DNA from: Streptomyces anulatus
GTDB taxonomy: Bacteria; Actinomycetota; Actinomycetes; Streptomycetales; Streptomycetaceae
Assembly (NCBI RefSeq): GCF_014650675.1
Contig: NZ_BMVK01000001.1
Coordinates: 186,001 to 250,000, forward strand
DNA length: 64,000 nt
Direction of reading: 5' to 3'
How positions within the stretch are numbered: position 1 is the stretch's first letter; the number at the start of each line of letters is the position of its first letter. A program made the position numbers and the translations under genes. Positions 24,855-34,294 of the stretch are shown piece after piece. Under the pieces are notes generated by a model. The model was given only the letters and a program-made list of their open reading frames with translations. It did no database searches and had not been told where the DNA came from.

Positions 24855-27566
24855 TCAGTGCGCGGCCGACTCCCAGTCCTTGCCGACGCCGACGGAGACG
24901 TCGAGCGGGGCGCGCAGCTCGACCGCGTGGGCCATCTCGTGGCGCAGGATCTCCTCCACCCGCTTCCGCTCGCCCTTCGCGATCTCCAGGACGATTTCGT
25001 CGTGGACCTGGAGCAGCATCCGCGAGCTCAGCTCCGCCTCGGTGAGCGCCTTGTCCACCCGCAGCATCGCCACCTTCACGATGTCCGCGGCCGTGCCCTG
25101 GATCGGGGCGTTGAGCGCCATCCGCTCGGCGGCCTCACGGCGCTGGCGGTTGTCGCTGTTCAGGTCGGGGAGATAACGGCGCCGGCCGAGGATCGTCTCC
25201 GTGTATCCGGTGGCCCTGGCCTCCTCGACGACCCGGTGGAGATAGTCCCGTACCCCGCCGAACCGCTCGAAGTAGGTGTCCATCAGCACCCGCGCCTCGG
25301 CGGGGTCGATGTTCAGCTGCTGGGAGAGGCCGAACGCGGAGAGACCGTAGGCCAGGCCGTAGGACATGGCCTTGATCTTGCGGCGCATCTCCGCGTCGAC
25401 CGCGTCCTTCTCGACGCCGAAGACCTGCGAGGCGACCGTGGTGTGCAGGTCCTCGCCGGAGGCGAACGCCTCGATGAGTCCGGCGTCCTCGGAGAGGTGC
25501 GCCATCACCCGCAGCTCGATCTGGCTGTAGTCCGCCGTCATCAGCGTCTCGAAACCCTCGCCGACGACGAAGCCCCGGCGGATCGCCCGGCCCTCGTCCG
25601 TGCGGACGGGGATGTTCTGCAGGTTGGGGTCGGTGGAGGAGAGCCGGCCGGTCGCCGCCACCGTCTGGTTGAACGTGGTGTGGATCCGGTCGTCGGCCGC
25701 GATCGTCTTGATCAGGCCCTCGACGGTGACCCGCAGCTTGGCCTGCTCGCGGTGGCGCAGCATCAGGACCGGCAGCTCGTGCTCGGTCTGCGCCGCCAGC
25801 CAGGCCAGCGCGTCCGCGTCCGTCGTGTATCCCGTCTTGGTCTTCTTCGTCTTCGGCAGGCCCAGCTCGCCGAAGAGGATCTCCTGGAGCTGCTTGGGCG
25901 ATCCGAGGTTGAACTCACGGCCCACCGCCGCGTGCGCCTCCTTGACCGCCTGCTGCACGGTCCCGGCGAACTGCTGCTCCATACCCTCCAGATGGGCCCG
26001 GTCCGCGGCGATCCCGTGCCGCTCCAGACGGGCCAGGAGGATCGAGGTCGGCAGCTCCATGTCGTGCAGCAGCTCCGCCGCGCCCACCTCCTTGAGGCGG
26101 GTGGTGAACGCGTCGCCCAGGTCGAGCACGGCACGGGCCTGCGCCATCAGGGCGTCCGCCTCGGCCCGGTCGTCCGCGCCGAAGGCCAGCTGCCCGTCGG
26201 CGGCGGCGGCCGGGGCCAGCTCCCGGCCCAGATACTCCACGGCCAGCGCGTCCAGGGCGAAGGACCGGCGGCCCGGCTTCACCAGATACGCGGCGAGCGC
26301 GGTGTCCATCGTGACGCCTTCGAGCCGCCAGCCGTGCTCGGGCAGGACCCGCATCACGTTCTTCGCGTTGTGCAGGACCTTCGGCCGGGCCGGGTCCGAC
26401 ACCCAGGCGGCGAACGCCCGCTCGTCGGCCTCCTCCAGCTGCGTCGGGTCCAGCCACGCGGCGGCCCCGTCGGCGGCGGCGAGCGCGACCTCGGTGACCG
26501 CGCCGGCGCCCAGCGACCAGGTGTCCACCGTCATGACGCCGAGCGGCTGCCCGCCGTGCGCCTCCAGCCACGGGGCGACCTCGCCGGAGCCGAGCACGGC
26601 CCCGTCCAGCTCGATGCCGGCGGCGGGCGCGGGCGGCTCGGCCTCCGCCGCCCCCGGGTCGACGGCGAGGAGGCGCTCGCGCAGGCTCGGGTTGCGGATC
26701 TCCAGTATGTCCAGGACACCGGTGACCGCCGTCCGGTCGTACGGGGCGCGCTCCAGCTCGGCCGGGGTCTTCGGCAGCTCCACGTCCCGGACCATCTCGG
26801 TCAGCACCCGGTTCATCTTCACCGCGTCCAGGTGGTCGCGGAAATTCTGCCCGGCCTTGCCCTTGACCTCCTCCGCCCGCTCGACCAGCTCGGCGAAGGA
26901 GCCGAACTGGTTGATCCACTTCGCGGCCGTCTTCTCCCCCACGCCCGGAATGCCGGGGAGGTTGTCCGACGGGTCGCCGCGCAGGGCGGCGAAGTCCGGA
27001 TACTGCTGCGGGGTGAGCCCGTACTTCTCGACGACCTTCTCCGGGGTGAACCGGGTCAGCTCGGAGACCCCCTTCGTGGGGTACAGCACGGTCACGTTCT
27101 CCGTGATCAGCTGGAATGAGTCCCGGTCGCCGGTGACGATCAGCACCTCGAACCCGGCCGCCTCGGCCTGGGTCGCCAGCGTCGCGATGACGTCGTCCGC
27201 CTCGAAACCGTCCACCGCGAACCGGTCCGCGTGCATCGCGTCCAGCAGCTCGCCGATCAGCTCGACCTGCCCCTTGAACTCGTCGGGGGTCTTGGAGCGG
27301 TTCGCCTTGTACTCCGGGAACTCCTGCGCCCGCCAGGTCTTGCGGGACACGTCGAACGCCACCGCGAAGTGCGTGGGCGCCTCATCACGCAGGGTGTTCG
27401 CCAGCATCGACATGAAGCCGTACACGGCATTCGTCGGCTGCCCCACCGCCGTCGTGAAATTCTCCGCGGGCAGGGCGAAGAACGCCCGGTACGCCAGGGA
27501 GTGCCCGTCCATGAGGAGCAGGCGCGGTCGGTTGTCTGCCGTCTTCTTCGATGCCGTCTCAGCCAC
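24855..27566 (-). CDS. polA: DNA polymerase I
   Basis: A 903-residue family A polymerase. Residues 1-300 are the 5' nuclease (LLLMDGHSLAYRAFFALP, FEADDVIATLA, SDNLPGIPGVGEKTAAKW). The middle is a 3'-5' exonuclease-like domain that lacks the full set of acidic residues, as is usual in actinobacteria, so no proofreading is expected. The C-terminal polymerase shows TADYSQIELRVMAHLS (motif A), RRKIKAMSYGLAYGLSAFG (motif B) and LQVHDEIVLE (motif C). It fills gaps and removes RNA primers. I chose the GTG start that gives VAETASKK. Confidence 0.96.
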   Translation of the reverse strand: MAETASKKTADNRPRLLLMDGHSLAYRAFFALPAENFTTAVGQPTNAVYGFMSMLANTLRDEAPTHFAVAFDVSRKTWRAQEFPEYKANRSKTPDEFKGQVELIGELLDAMHADRFAVDGFEADDVIATLATQAEAAGFEVLIVTGDRDSFQLITENVTVLYPTKGVSELTRFTPEKVVEKYGLTPQQYPDFAALRGDPSDNLPGIPGVGEKTAAKWINQFGSFAELVERAEEVKGKAGQNFRDHLDAVKMNRVLTEMVRDVELPKTPAELERAPYDRTAVTGVLDILEIRNPSLRERLLAVDPGAAEAEPPAPAAGIELDGAVLGSGEVAPWLEAHGGQPLGVMTVDTWSLGAGAVTEVALAAADGAAAWLDPTQLEEADERAFAAWVSDPARPKVLHNAKNVMRVLPEHGWRLEGVTMDTALAAYLVKPGRRSFALDALAVEYLGRELAPAAAADGQLAFGADDRAEADALMAQARAVLDLGDAFTTRLKEVGAAELLHDMELPTSILLARLERHGIAADRAHLEGMEQQFAGTVQQAVKEAHAAVGREFNLGSPKQLQEILFGELGLPKTKKTKTGYTTDADALAWLAAQTEHELPVLMLRHREQAKLRVTVEGLIKTIAADDRIHTTFNQTVAATGRLSSTDPNLQNIPVRTDEGRAIRRGFVVGEGFETLMTADYSQIELRVMAHLSEDAGLIEAFASGEDLHTTVASQVFGVEKDAVDAEMRRKIKAMSYGLAYGLSAFGLSQQLNIDPAEARVLMDTYFERFGGVRDYLHRVVEEARATGYTETILGRRRYLPDLNSDNRQRREAAERMALNAPIQGTAADIVKVAMLRVDKALTEAELSSRMLLQVHDEIVLEIAKGERKRVEEILRHEMAHAVELRAPLDVSVGVGKDWESAAH

Positions 27567-27697
27567 GCCCCCGATCCTGCCACGGCCCACTGACAATCCG
27601 GACCGGCACGACATCCGGGGGGCCGTGACAGGATCGACGGTGAGGACGTACGGAGGACGTACGGACGTGGAAGAAGCGCTCGAAGGGGAGCAGCATC

Positions 27698-29971
27698 ATG
27701 GCCACCAAGCCGCCGACCGGAGACCCGGTCCAGGACGCCCCGCAGGTCGAAGCGGCCCCGCACGCCGCCGCCGGGCTGCCCGCCGTCGCCCACTCCCTGC
27801 GCATCGCCCAGCAGCAGATGGGGGTGCGCCGCACCGCGCAGACCCTCCTCAAGGTCAACCAGAAGAACGGCTTCGACTGCCCCGGCTGCGCCTGGCCCGA
27901 GGGCGACAAGCGGCACACCGCCGAATTCTGCGAGAACGGCGCCAAGGCCGTCGCCGAGGAGGCGACGCTGCGCCGCGTCACCCCCGACTTCTTCGCCGCC
28001 CACCCGCTGGCCGACCTCGCCGAACGCAGCGGATACTGGCTGGGCCAGCAGGGCAGGATCACCCAGCCGGTGTACCTCCCCGAGGGCGCCGACCGGTACG
28101 AGGCGGTGACCTGGGAGCGGGCGTTCGCGATCATCGCCGAGGAACTGACCGCCCTCGACTCCCCCGACGAGGCCCTCTTCTACACCTCCGGCCGCACGAG
28201 CAACGAGGCCGCGTTCCTGCTCCAGCTCTTCGCCCGCGAGTTCGGCACCAACAACCTGCCGGACTGCTCCAACATGTGCCACGAGTCGTCCGGCTCGGCG
28301 CTCACCGAGACCATCGGCGTCGGCAAGGGCAGCGTCTCCCTGGAGGACCTCCACCGGGCCGACCTGATCATCGTCGCCGGGCAGAACCCCGGTACGAACC
28401 ACCCCCGGATGCTGTCCGCCCTGGAGAAGGCCAAGACCTCCGGAGCGAAGATCATCTCGGTGAACCCGCTGCCCGAAGCCGGCATGGAGCGGTTCAAGAA
28501 TCCCCAGACCCCGCAGGGCATGATCCGGGGCACCGCCCTCAACGACCTCTTCCTGCAGATCCGCATCGGCGGCGACCAGGCCCTCTTCCGCCTCCTCAAC
28601 AAGCTGATCCTCGCCGCCGACGGCGCCGTCGACACCGCGTTCGTCACCGAACACACCCACGGCTACGAGGAGTTCGCCAAGGCCGCCGAAGCAGCCGACT
28701 GGGACGAGACCCTCACCGCGACCGGCCTCACCCGCGCCGAGATCGAGCAGGCCCTCGCCCTCGTCCTCGCCTCGAAGCGCACCATCGTCTGCTGGGCGAT
28801 GGGCCTCACCCAGCACAAGCACTCCGTGCCCACCATCCGCGAAGTCGTCAACTTCCTTCTCCTGCGCGGAAACATCGGCCGCCCCGGCGCCGGCGTCTGC
28901 CCGGTGCGCGGCCACTCCAACGTCCAGGGCGACCGAACCATGGGCATCTTCGAGCGGCCCGCACCGGCCTTCCTCGACGCCCTCGACAAGGAGTTCGGCA
29001 TCACCTCGCCGCGCCACCACGGGCTGGACGTGGTGCGCTCCATCCAGGCCCTGCGCGACGGCGACGCGAAGGTCTTCTTCGCGATGGGCGGCAACTTCGT
29101 CGCGGCCACGCCCGACACCGCCGTCACCGAGGCCGCCATGCGCCGCGCCCGCCTCACCGTCCACGTCTCGACCAAGCTCAACCGCTCCCACGCCGTGACC
29201 GGGACCCACGCCCTGATCCTGCCCACGCTCGGCAGGACCGACAAGGACGTCCAGGCGGGCGGCAAACAGTTCGTCACCGTCGAGGACTCCATGGGCATGG
29301 TCCACGCCTCACGCGGCAACCTCACCCCCGCCGGCCCCCACCTGCTCTCCGAACCGGCCATCGTCGCCCGCCTCGCCCGCGCCGTCCTCGGCGCCGGCTC
29401 CCGTACGGACTGGGAGGCCTTCGAACGGGACTACGCCACCATCCGCGACCGCATCTCGCGCGTCGTCCCCGGCTTCGAGGACTTCAACACCCGCGTCGCC
29501 CGCCCCGGCGGCTTCACCCTCCCCCACGCCCCCCGCGACGAGCGCCGCTTCCCCACCGCCACCGGCCGCGCCAACTTCACCGCCGCCCCCGTCGAGTACC
29601 CCGAACTCCCCGACGGCAGGCTCCTGTTGCAGACGCTGCGCTCCCACGACCAGTACAACACCACCATCTACGGCCTCGACGACCGCTACCGGGGCATCAA
29701 GGGCGGCCGCCGCATCGTCATGGTCAACCCCGAGGACGCCGCCGCTCTCGGCCTCCCCGACGGCGCGTACACCGACCTCGTCAGCGAGTGGAAGGACGGC
29801 GTCGAGCGCCGCGCGGAGGGCTTCCGCGTCGTCCACTACCCCACCGCCCGGGGCTGCGCCGCCGCCTACTACCCCGAGACCAACGTCCTGGTCCCCCTGG
29901 ACTCCACGGCGGACACCAGCAACACCCCGGCCAGCAAATCGGTCGTCGTCCGCTTCGAGAACACCCACTGA
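27698..29971 (+). CDS. YdeP/FdhF-type molybdopterin oxidoreductase
   Basis: A 757-residue molybdopterin-dependent oxidoreductase of the YdeP (FdhF-alpha-like) family. The opening cysteine-bearing segment DCPGCAWPEGDKRHTAEFCENG is typical, then YTSGRTSNEAAFLLQLF, CSNMCHESSG, the MGD-binding stretch VVAGQNPGTNHPRM and the C-terminal cap domain beginning HDQYNTTIYGLDDRYRG. YdeP has been tied to acid resistance in E. coli; the physiological substrate is unknown. No accessory Fe-S or membrane subunits are next to it. Divergent from polA. Confidence 0.9.
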   Translation: MATKPPTGDPVQDAPQVEAAPHAAAGLPAVAHSLRIAQQQMGVRRTAQTLLKVNQKNGFDCPGCAWPEGDKRHTAEFCENGAKAVAEEATLRRVTPDFFAAHPLADLAERSGYWLGQQGRITQPVYLPEGADRYEAVTWERAFAIIAEELTALDSPDEALFYTSGRTSNEAAFLLQLFAREFGTNNLPDCSNMCHESSGSALTETIGVGKGSVSLEDLHRADLIIVAGQNPGTNHPRMLSALEKAKTSGAKIISVNPLPEAGMERFKNPQTPQGMIRGTALNDLFLQIRIGGDQALFRLLNKLILAADGAVDTAFVTEHTHGYEEFAKAAEAADWDETLTATGLTRAEIEQALALVLASKRTIVCWAMGLTQHKHSVPTIREVVNFLLLRGNIGRPGAGVCPVRGHSNVQGDRTMGIFERPAPAFLDALDKEFGITSPRHHGLDVVRSIQALRDGDAKVFFAMGGNFVAATPDTAVTEAAMRRARLTVHVSTKLNRSHAVTGTHALILPTLGRTDKDVQAGGKQFVTVEDSMGMVHASRGNLTPAGPHLLSEPAIVARLARAVLGAGSRTDWEAFERDYATIRDRISRVVPGFEDFNTRVARPGGFTLPHAPRDERRFPTATGRANFTAAPVEYPELPDGRLLLQTLRSHDQYNTTIYGLDDRYRGIKGGRRIVMVNPEDAAALGLPDGAYTDLVSEWKDGVERRAEGFRVVHYPTARGCAAAYYPETNVLVPLDSTADTSNTPASKSVVVRFENTH

Positions 29972-30018
29972 CCCGAACCTGCCCCGGGCGCCTGCCCGTC
30001 GAGGGCCGGCCCGGCGGT

Positions 30019-32985
30019 TCAACCGGACTCCGCGGGCCCGTCCCTCTCCGGACGGTCCGCGGCTGCGAGGGGCCGGACTCCCGCGGGCTCCGTACTGCCG
30101 GCGCGCTCCCGGGAAGCATCCGCTTCCTCCCGGGCGCCTGCCCGGGCATACGCGTCGGCGGACTGTTCCCACGCCTCACGCACCCGGGCCGAATCCGCGC
30201 CGGCGGCGGTCAGCGTGGTTGCCAGCTCGCCCCACGCCTCGCCCGTGTTGAACCAGTCCTTTGTCGCGGCCAGCATCGCGGCAGCCCGCTCCCCCGCCAC
30301 GACAGCCTCATCAGCGCGGTCCAGGCCCCGGTACGCGGTGCCGAGGTTGTTCCAGGCCACGGCCTGGCCGTGGGCGTCGCCGGTCTGCTCGTGGAAGTCG
30401 CGGGCGGTCTCGTGGGCATGGAGAGCGTCCTCGAAGCGGCGCAGGTCCTGGAACGCGTTGCCGAGGTTGTTCCAGACCACGGCCTGGCCGTGGGTGCCTC
30501 CGGTCTGCCGGTAGAGGTCGCGGGCGGTCTCGTAGGCCTGAAGGGCCTCCTCGAAGCGGCGCAACTCCTTGAGAGAGGTCCCGAGGTTGTTCCACGCGGA
30601 GGCATGGCCGTGGGTGTCGCCGGTCTGCCGGTAGAGGTCGCGCGCGGTCTCGTGGGCCTGAAGGGCCTCCTCGAAGCGGCGCAGATCCTGGAGAGCCGTC
30701 CCCAGGTTGTTCCACGCGGAGGCATGGCCGTGGGTGTCGCCGGTCTGCTGGTAGAGGTCGCGCGCGGTTTGTTTTGTATGGAGGGCGTCATCGAAGTGGC
30801 GCAGGCCCCGGTAGGCGTTGCCGAGGTTGTTCCAGGCACCGGCTTCGCCGTGGGTGTCGCCGGTCTGCTGGTGGAGGTCGCGGGCGGTCTGGTGGGCGTG
30901 GAGGGCTTCGTCGAAGCGGCGCAGTTCCCGGAGCGTTCCACCGAGGTTGTTCCACGCATCAGCTTCGCCGTTGGTGTTGCCGGTCTGCTGGTGGAGGTCG
31001 CGGGCGGTCTGGTGGGCGTGGAGGGCTTCGTCGAAGCGGCGCAGTTCCCGGAGCGTGGTGCCGAGGTTGTTCCAGGCGGAGGCTTCGCCGTTGGTGTCGC
31101 TGGTCTGCTGATAGAGGTCGTGGGCGGTTTCGAGAGCGCGGAGGGCATCGTCCAAGCGGCGCCGCTCTATCAGCGCGAGACCCAGGTTGTTCCACGCATC
31201 AGCTTCGCCGTTGGTGTTGCCGGTCCGTTGGTGGAGGTCGCGGGCGGTTTCGAGAGCGTGGAGGCCGTCGTCGAAGCGGCGCAGTTCCTGAAGCGTTCCA
31301 CCGAGGTTGTTCCAGGCGGAGGCTTCGCCGTTGGTGTTGCCGGTCTGGTGGTAGAGGTCGCGGGCGGTTTCGAGAGCGTGGAGGGCGTCGTCGAAGCGGC
31401 GCAGTTCCTGGAGCGCGCCACCGAGGTTGTTCCAGACCGAGGCTTTGTTCTGGGTGTCCTTGAGCTTGGTGCAGGCGTCGAGCGCGAGGGCGCGGATCAC
31501 GACGTGGTCTTGAAGACGGTGTCGCCATTTCAGGTAGGGGCCGAGTGCGAAGCTCAAGTCCAGGCCGGCTTGGGGGGTGGTGTGGGCGGTGGCCATGAGG
31601 TTTTCGCGTTCGGCGTCGAACCAGGCGAGCGCCTGGTCCCGATCGGTGAACCGGGCAGAGACAACAGTGCCGGGAGGGGCGAGATGGGTGTTGGCTGCTC
31701 GAGCGTGCTCCAGGTAGTGGTGGATGAGCCGGTCCCGGGCCTGGTCGTAGCGGCGCCGCGGCGCGCGGCCGCGGTCCATGACCGCGGCCGCCTGCTCGTG
31801 GGCGTAGGCGCGCAGCAGGTCGTGCATCTGCCACCGGCCACGGGCCGCCGGGGTGCGTTCGATGAGGTGGCTGGCGGCGAGCCGCGCGAGGAGGCGCTCG
31901 GTGGCCGGTTCAGACTGGTCGGCCAGGACAGCCGCAGCCGAGGTGGAGATGTCGGGGCCAAGGTTGAGGGCCAGCAGGCGGAACAGTTCCTGCTCCTGCA
32001 CGGCCAGGCGCTCCAGGGACTGGTCGAACATGGTCCGCAGACTGCGTTCACCGTCGTCCAGGCCGTCCAGAACGCCTTCCGTACCGCCCAGGGCATCGGC
32101 ACGTTCGGACAGCGGCTGCTCCGGGTCCTGGGCCAGCAGAGCAGCCGTGATCTGCAGGGCCAGCGGGAGAAAGCCGCACGCTGACGCCAGCCGCTCGGCG
32201 GCTTCCGGATCCTCCCCGACCCGGGGGTCGTCCGGATCGTTGTTCTTCAGAGCCGCATCGAGCAGGGCCACCGCGTCCGCCGGCTGGAGACTGTTGACCG
32301 TCCGCATCCGGCCGAGCCCGGTGAGCCGGTGCCGGGACGTGATGAGCATGCCGTGATGCCCAGGTGGCATCAGCGGCTGCACCTGCGCGACGGCCGACGC
32401 GTTGTCGGCCACCACCAGCAGCCGCTCCCCCTTCTCCTGCCGCACATTGAGCTGGGACCGGTACAGCGCCTCCCGCCCCGCCCCCGGCGGAGGGAGGTGC
32501 TCGTGCGGCACTCCGAGCGATCGCAGGAGCGCCTCCAGAGCCTCCTCAGCCTGCGCCGGCTGCGGATCGTAACCGCGGAGATCGACCAGCAGCACACCGG
32601 TGAACCAGCCCCGCTCCTGCGCGGCGTGCCCCGAGGCACAGGCGAGCGTGGTCTTCCCGACGCCGCCCCAGCCCGAGAGCACGGCCACGGCGGGCCCCGC
32701 GCCGGAACGATCGGGGTCCAGCACACCGAGGATGTGCGCGAGGTCGTCCTCACGCCCGGTGAACCCCGCGGGCGGCTGCGGCAACGCGTCCAGCGCCGTG
32801 GGCACGGGCGCGTACTGCTGCACGTACGTGTTCGCGGTCATGGTCCCGTACCCCAGCACCTGGCTGCCCGTGAAACCGGCACCGCGGAAATCGTTCCCGC
32901 CCGCGCCGCCCGCCCGCGCCTGGCCCCGCTGAGGCTTCCCGCTCTTCTTGCCCTTGCGCTTGGCGCCGTTGTTCTTGCCCCCCAC
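30019..32985 (-). CDS. NB-ARC/TPR NLR-like protein with N-terminal amyloid-like motif
   Basis: A 988-residue signal-transducing ATPase. Order: basic tail (1-30); a motif at about 31-51 containing NDFRGAGFTGSQVLG shared with the neighbouring small protein; GFTGREDDL; Walker A GWGGVGKTT (about 104-112); Walker B LLVDLRGYD; RNBS-B-like MLITSRHRL; GLPL-like LPLALQ; MHD-type QMHDLLRAYA; then about ten 40-residue TPRs (AWNNLGxALxELRRF). In such proteins nucleotide exchange drives oligomerisation and the repeats sense the trigger. GTG start 9 nt after the stop of the small gene, so the two are one operon. A defence or self/non-self role is inferred from family knowledge. Confidence 0.9.
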   Translation of the reverse strand: MGGKNNGAKRKGKKSGKPQRGQARAGGAGGNDFRGAGFTGSQVLGYGTMTANTYVQQYAPVPTALDALPQPPAGFTGREDDLAHILGVLDPDRSGAGPAVAVLSGWGGVGKTTLACASGHAAQERGWFTGVLLVDLRGYDPQPAQAEEALEALLRSLGVPHEHLPPPGAGREALYRSQLNVRQEKGERLLVVADNASAVAQVQPLMPPGHHGMLITSRHRLTGLGRMRTVNSLQPADAVALLDAALKNNDPDDPRVGEDPEAAERLASACGFLPLALQITAALLAQDPEQPLSERADALGGTEGVLDGLDDGERSLRTMFDQSLERLAVQEQELFRLLALNLGPDISTSAAAVLADQSEPATERLLARLAASHLIERTPAARGRWQMHDLLRAYAHEQAAAVMDRGRAPRRRYDQARDRLIHHYLEHARAANTHLAPPGTVVSARFTDRDQALAWFDAERENLMATAHTTPQAGLDLSFALGPYLKWRHRLQDHVVIRALALDACTKLKDTQNKASVWNNLGGALQELRRFDDALHALETARDLYHQTGNTNGEASAWNNLGGTLQELRRFDDGLHALETARDLHQRTGNTNGEADAWNNLGLALIERRRLDDALRALETAHDLYQQTSDTNGEASAWNNLGTTLRELRRFDEALHAHQTARDLHQQTGNTNGEADAWNNLGGTLRELRRFDEALHAHQTARDLHQQTGDTHGEAGAWNNLGNAYRGLRHFDDALHTKQTARDLYQQTGDTHGHASAWNNLGTALQDLRRFEEALQAHETARDLYRQTGDTHGHASAWNNLGTSLKELRRFEEALQAYETARDLYRQTGGTHGQAVVWNNLGNAFQDLRRFEDALHAHETARDFHEQTGDAHGQAVAWNNLGTAYRGLDRADEAVVAGERAAAMLAATKDWFNTGEAWGELATTLTAAGADSARVREAWEQSADAYARAGAREEADASRERAGSTEPAGVRPLAAADRPERDGPAESG
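30340..31440. repeat. 120-nt tandem repeats encoding near-identical TPRs
   Basis: About nine exact-period 120-nt units inside the NLR gene, each beginning near the sequence GAGGTTGTTCCA (plus strand). Neighbouring units differ at few bases, which points to recent expansion or gene conversion. Confidence 0.9.
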
Positions 32986-32994
32986 AACCGAGCC

Positions 32995-33435
32995 CTACTT
33001 GTCGTAGTTGTTCGTGACCGTCATGTTCCCGCTGCCCAACACCTGACTGTTCGTGAACGAAGCCCGGCCGAAGTCGTTGTGCACCCGCTGCACCGGCCCG
33101 GCGGCTTCGGCCTGCGCGACCAGCGCCCGCAACTCGGCCACCACCAACTGCTGCTCCGCGGCAGGCAATTCCTCCAGAAGCGTCTCGATGCGCGTCTGCC
33201 ACCGCGCGACCTGCGCGATCTGCACCTGCTGCGCCTCCTCACCGTCGCCGGCCGCCTCGATCACCGACCTGGTCCGGTCCAGGCGTTCCAGTTCGGCCTG
33301 CTCGCGTCCGGGCTCTCCGCGGCCGAAGAGGCGGGCGAAGCCTCCCCGGACTCCGTTCCACGCGTCCGTACCCGCTGCCTGCACCACCGCGGTACCCCCG
33401 GCAGCCGCGACAGCGACCAGTCCCTCGACCAACAT
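32995..33435 (-). CDS. Small putative effector of the NLR, with C-terminal amyloid-like motif
   Basis: A 146-residue protein not annotated by any family name I know. It has a hydrophobic, glycine/alanine-rich N-terminus (MLVEGLVAVAAAGGTAVVQA, about 1-25) that could insert into membranes, a helical middle (about 45-105, ERLDRTRSVIEA, ETLLEELPAAEQQLV), and a C-terminal motif at about 120-140 (DFGRASFTNSQVLGSGNMTV). That motif recurs at the N-terminus of the NLR encoded 9 nt downstream. The layout, membrane-active N-terminus plus C-terminal motif next to an NLR, resembles the HET-S/Bell-type execution proteins of amyloid signalling. The activity itself is inference. Confidence 0.75.
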   Translation of the reverse strand: MLVEGLVAVAAAGGTAVVQAAGTDAWNGVRGGFARLFGRGEPGREQAELERLDRTRSVIEAAGDGEEAQQVQIAQVARWQTRIETLLEELPAAEQQLVVAELRALVAQAEAAGPVQRVHNDFGRASFTNSQVLGSGNMTVTNNYDK

Positions 33436-33735
33436 GGCATCCCCCACATCCAGACATCCAGCGGATAAGGAACCCCAGCCTAGTTCGACCGTACGACGGG
33501 CATCAGCAGGTCCGCCGGAACCACAGCCGCACCCGCTCCGGCTCTCCCGCACGGCAGCTCCGCCTCCGCCGACCAGAGCATCGGCGCCGGACCCCGCTCC
33601 CTGGTCCGGCCTGATCGGCAAGCCCCCCAGCGTTCCCCAGGACCGTTTCGCCAGGAGTTCTAAGCGTTCGCTCAGCCGTCTGATAAGAACAGTGCAGACA
33701 GCAACGAACGAGCGCACCGAAACGGAGCCGGACCC
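33436..33735. other. Intergenic region between effector and thioesterase
   Basis: 300 nt between divergent genes. It must hold both promoters; the segment around 33677-33690 (CTGATAAGAAC) could contain a -10 element for the thioesterase. I see no gene, repeat or strong hairpin. Confidence 0.5.
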
Positions 33736-34206
33736 ATGGGCGAGCACACCGCACCCCTCTTCCCGCAGGAAGTCATCGACGAGTACGCGGCACTCGGCGT
33801 CGACCTGCCCGCCCTCTTCTCCGCCGGCCACCTCGGCGAGCGCATGGGCGTGACCATCGTCGAGGCTTCCGCCGACCGCGTCGTCGGCACCATGCCCGTC
33901 GAGGGCAACACCCAGCCCTACGGTCTCCTGCACGGCGGCGCCTCCGCCGTCCTCGCCGAGACCCTCGGGTCCATCGGCTCCATGCTCCACGGCGGAGCCT
34001 CCAAGCTCGCGGTCGGCGTCGACCTCAACTGCACCCACCACCGGGGCGTCCGCAACGGCCTCGTCACCGGCGTCGCCACCCCCGTGCACCGGGGGCGCTC
34101 CACCGCCACGTACGAGATCGTCATCACCGACGAACAGGACAAGCGGGTCTGCACCGCACGCCTCACCTGCCTGCTCCGCGACGCCCCCCGGCCCGAAGCG
34201 GGCTGA
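33736..34206 (+). CDS. PaaI-family hotdog thioesterase
   Basis: A 156-residue hotdog-fold acyl-CoA thioesterase. GNTQPYGLLHGGASAVLAETLGS holds the HGG loop and the catalytic acid of the PaaI/YbgC-like clade, and VDLNCTHHRGVRNGLVTG follows. It hydrolyses aryl- or acyl-CoA esters in the cytoplasm; natural substrate unknown. A long terminator-like hairpin follows its stop. Confidence 0.9.
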   Translation: MGEHTAPLFPQEVIDEYAALGVDLPALFSAGHLGERMGVTIVEASADRVVGTMPVEGNTQPYGLLHGGASAVLAETLGSIGSMLHGGASKLAVGVDLNCTHHRGVRNGLVTGVATPVHRGRSTATYEIVITDEQDKRVCTARLTCLLRDAPRPEAG

Positions 34207-34252
34207 CCGCCACCACGGACCAGCCCCTTCGCCCCGCACGGCGGAACCCCAC

Positions 34253-34294
34253 CTGCCCGGCCAGAATCGCACCCTGTGCATTCCGGCCGGGCAG
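34253..34294. terminator. Terminator after thioesterase gene
   Basis: 10-bp arms CTGCCCGGCC / GGCCGGGCAG with inner pairs GAAT/ATTC and GCAC/GTGC around CCT, a nearly continuous 42-nt hairpin. Confidence 0.7.

Noticed and set aside
30340..31440. Regular repeats suggesting a CRISPR array
   Set aside because: The 120-nt period is in frame and encodes TPRs; there are no unique spacers.
25600..32184. A very long plus-strand open frame opposite polA and the NLR
   Set aside because: It is antisense to, and in other frames of, well-supported genes; long spurious frames are normal at this GC content.
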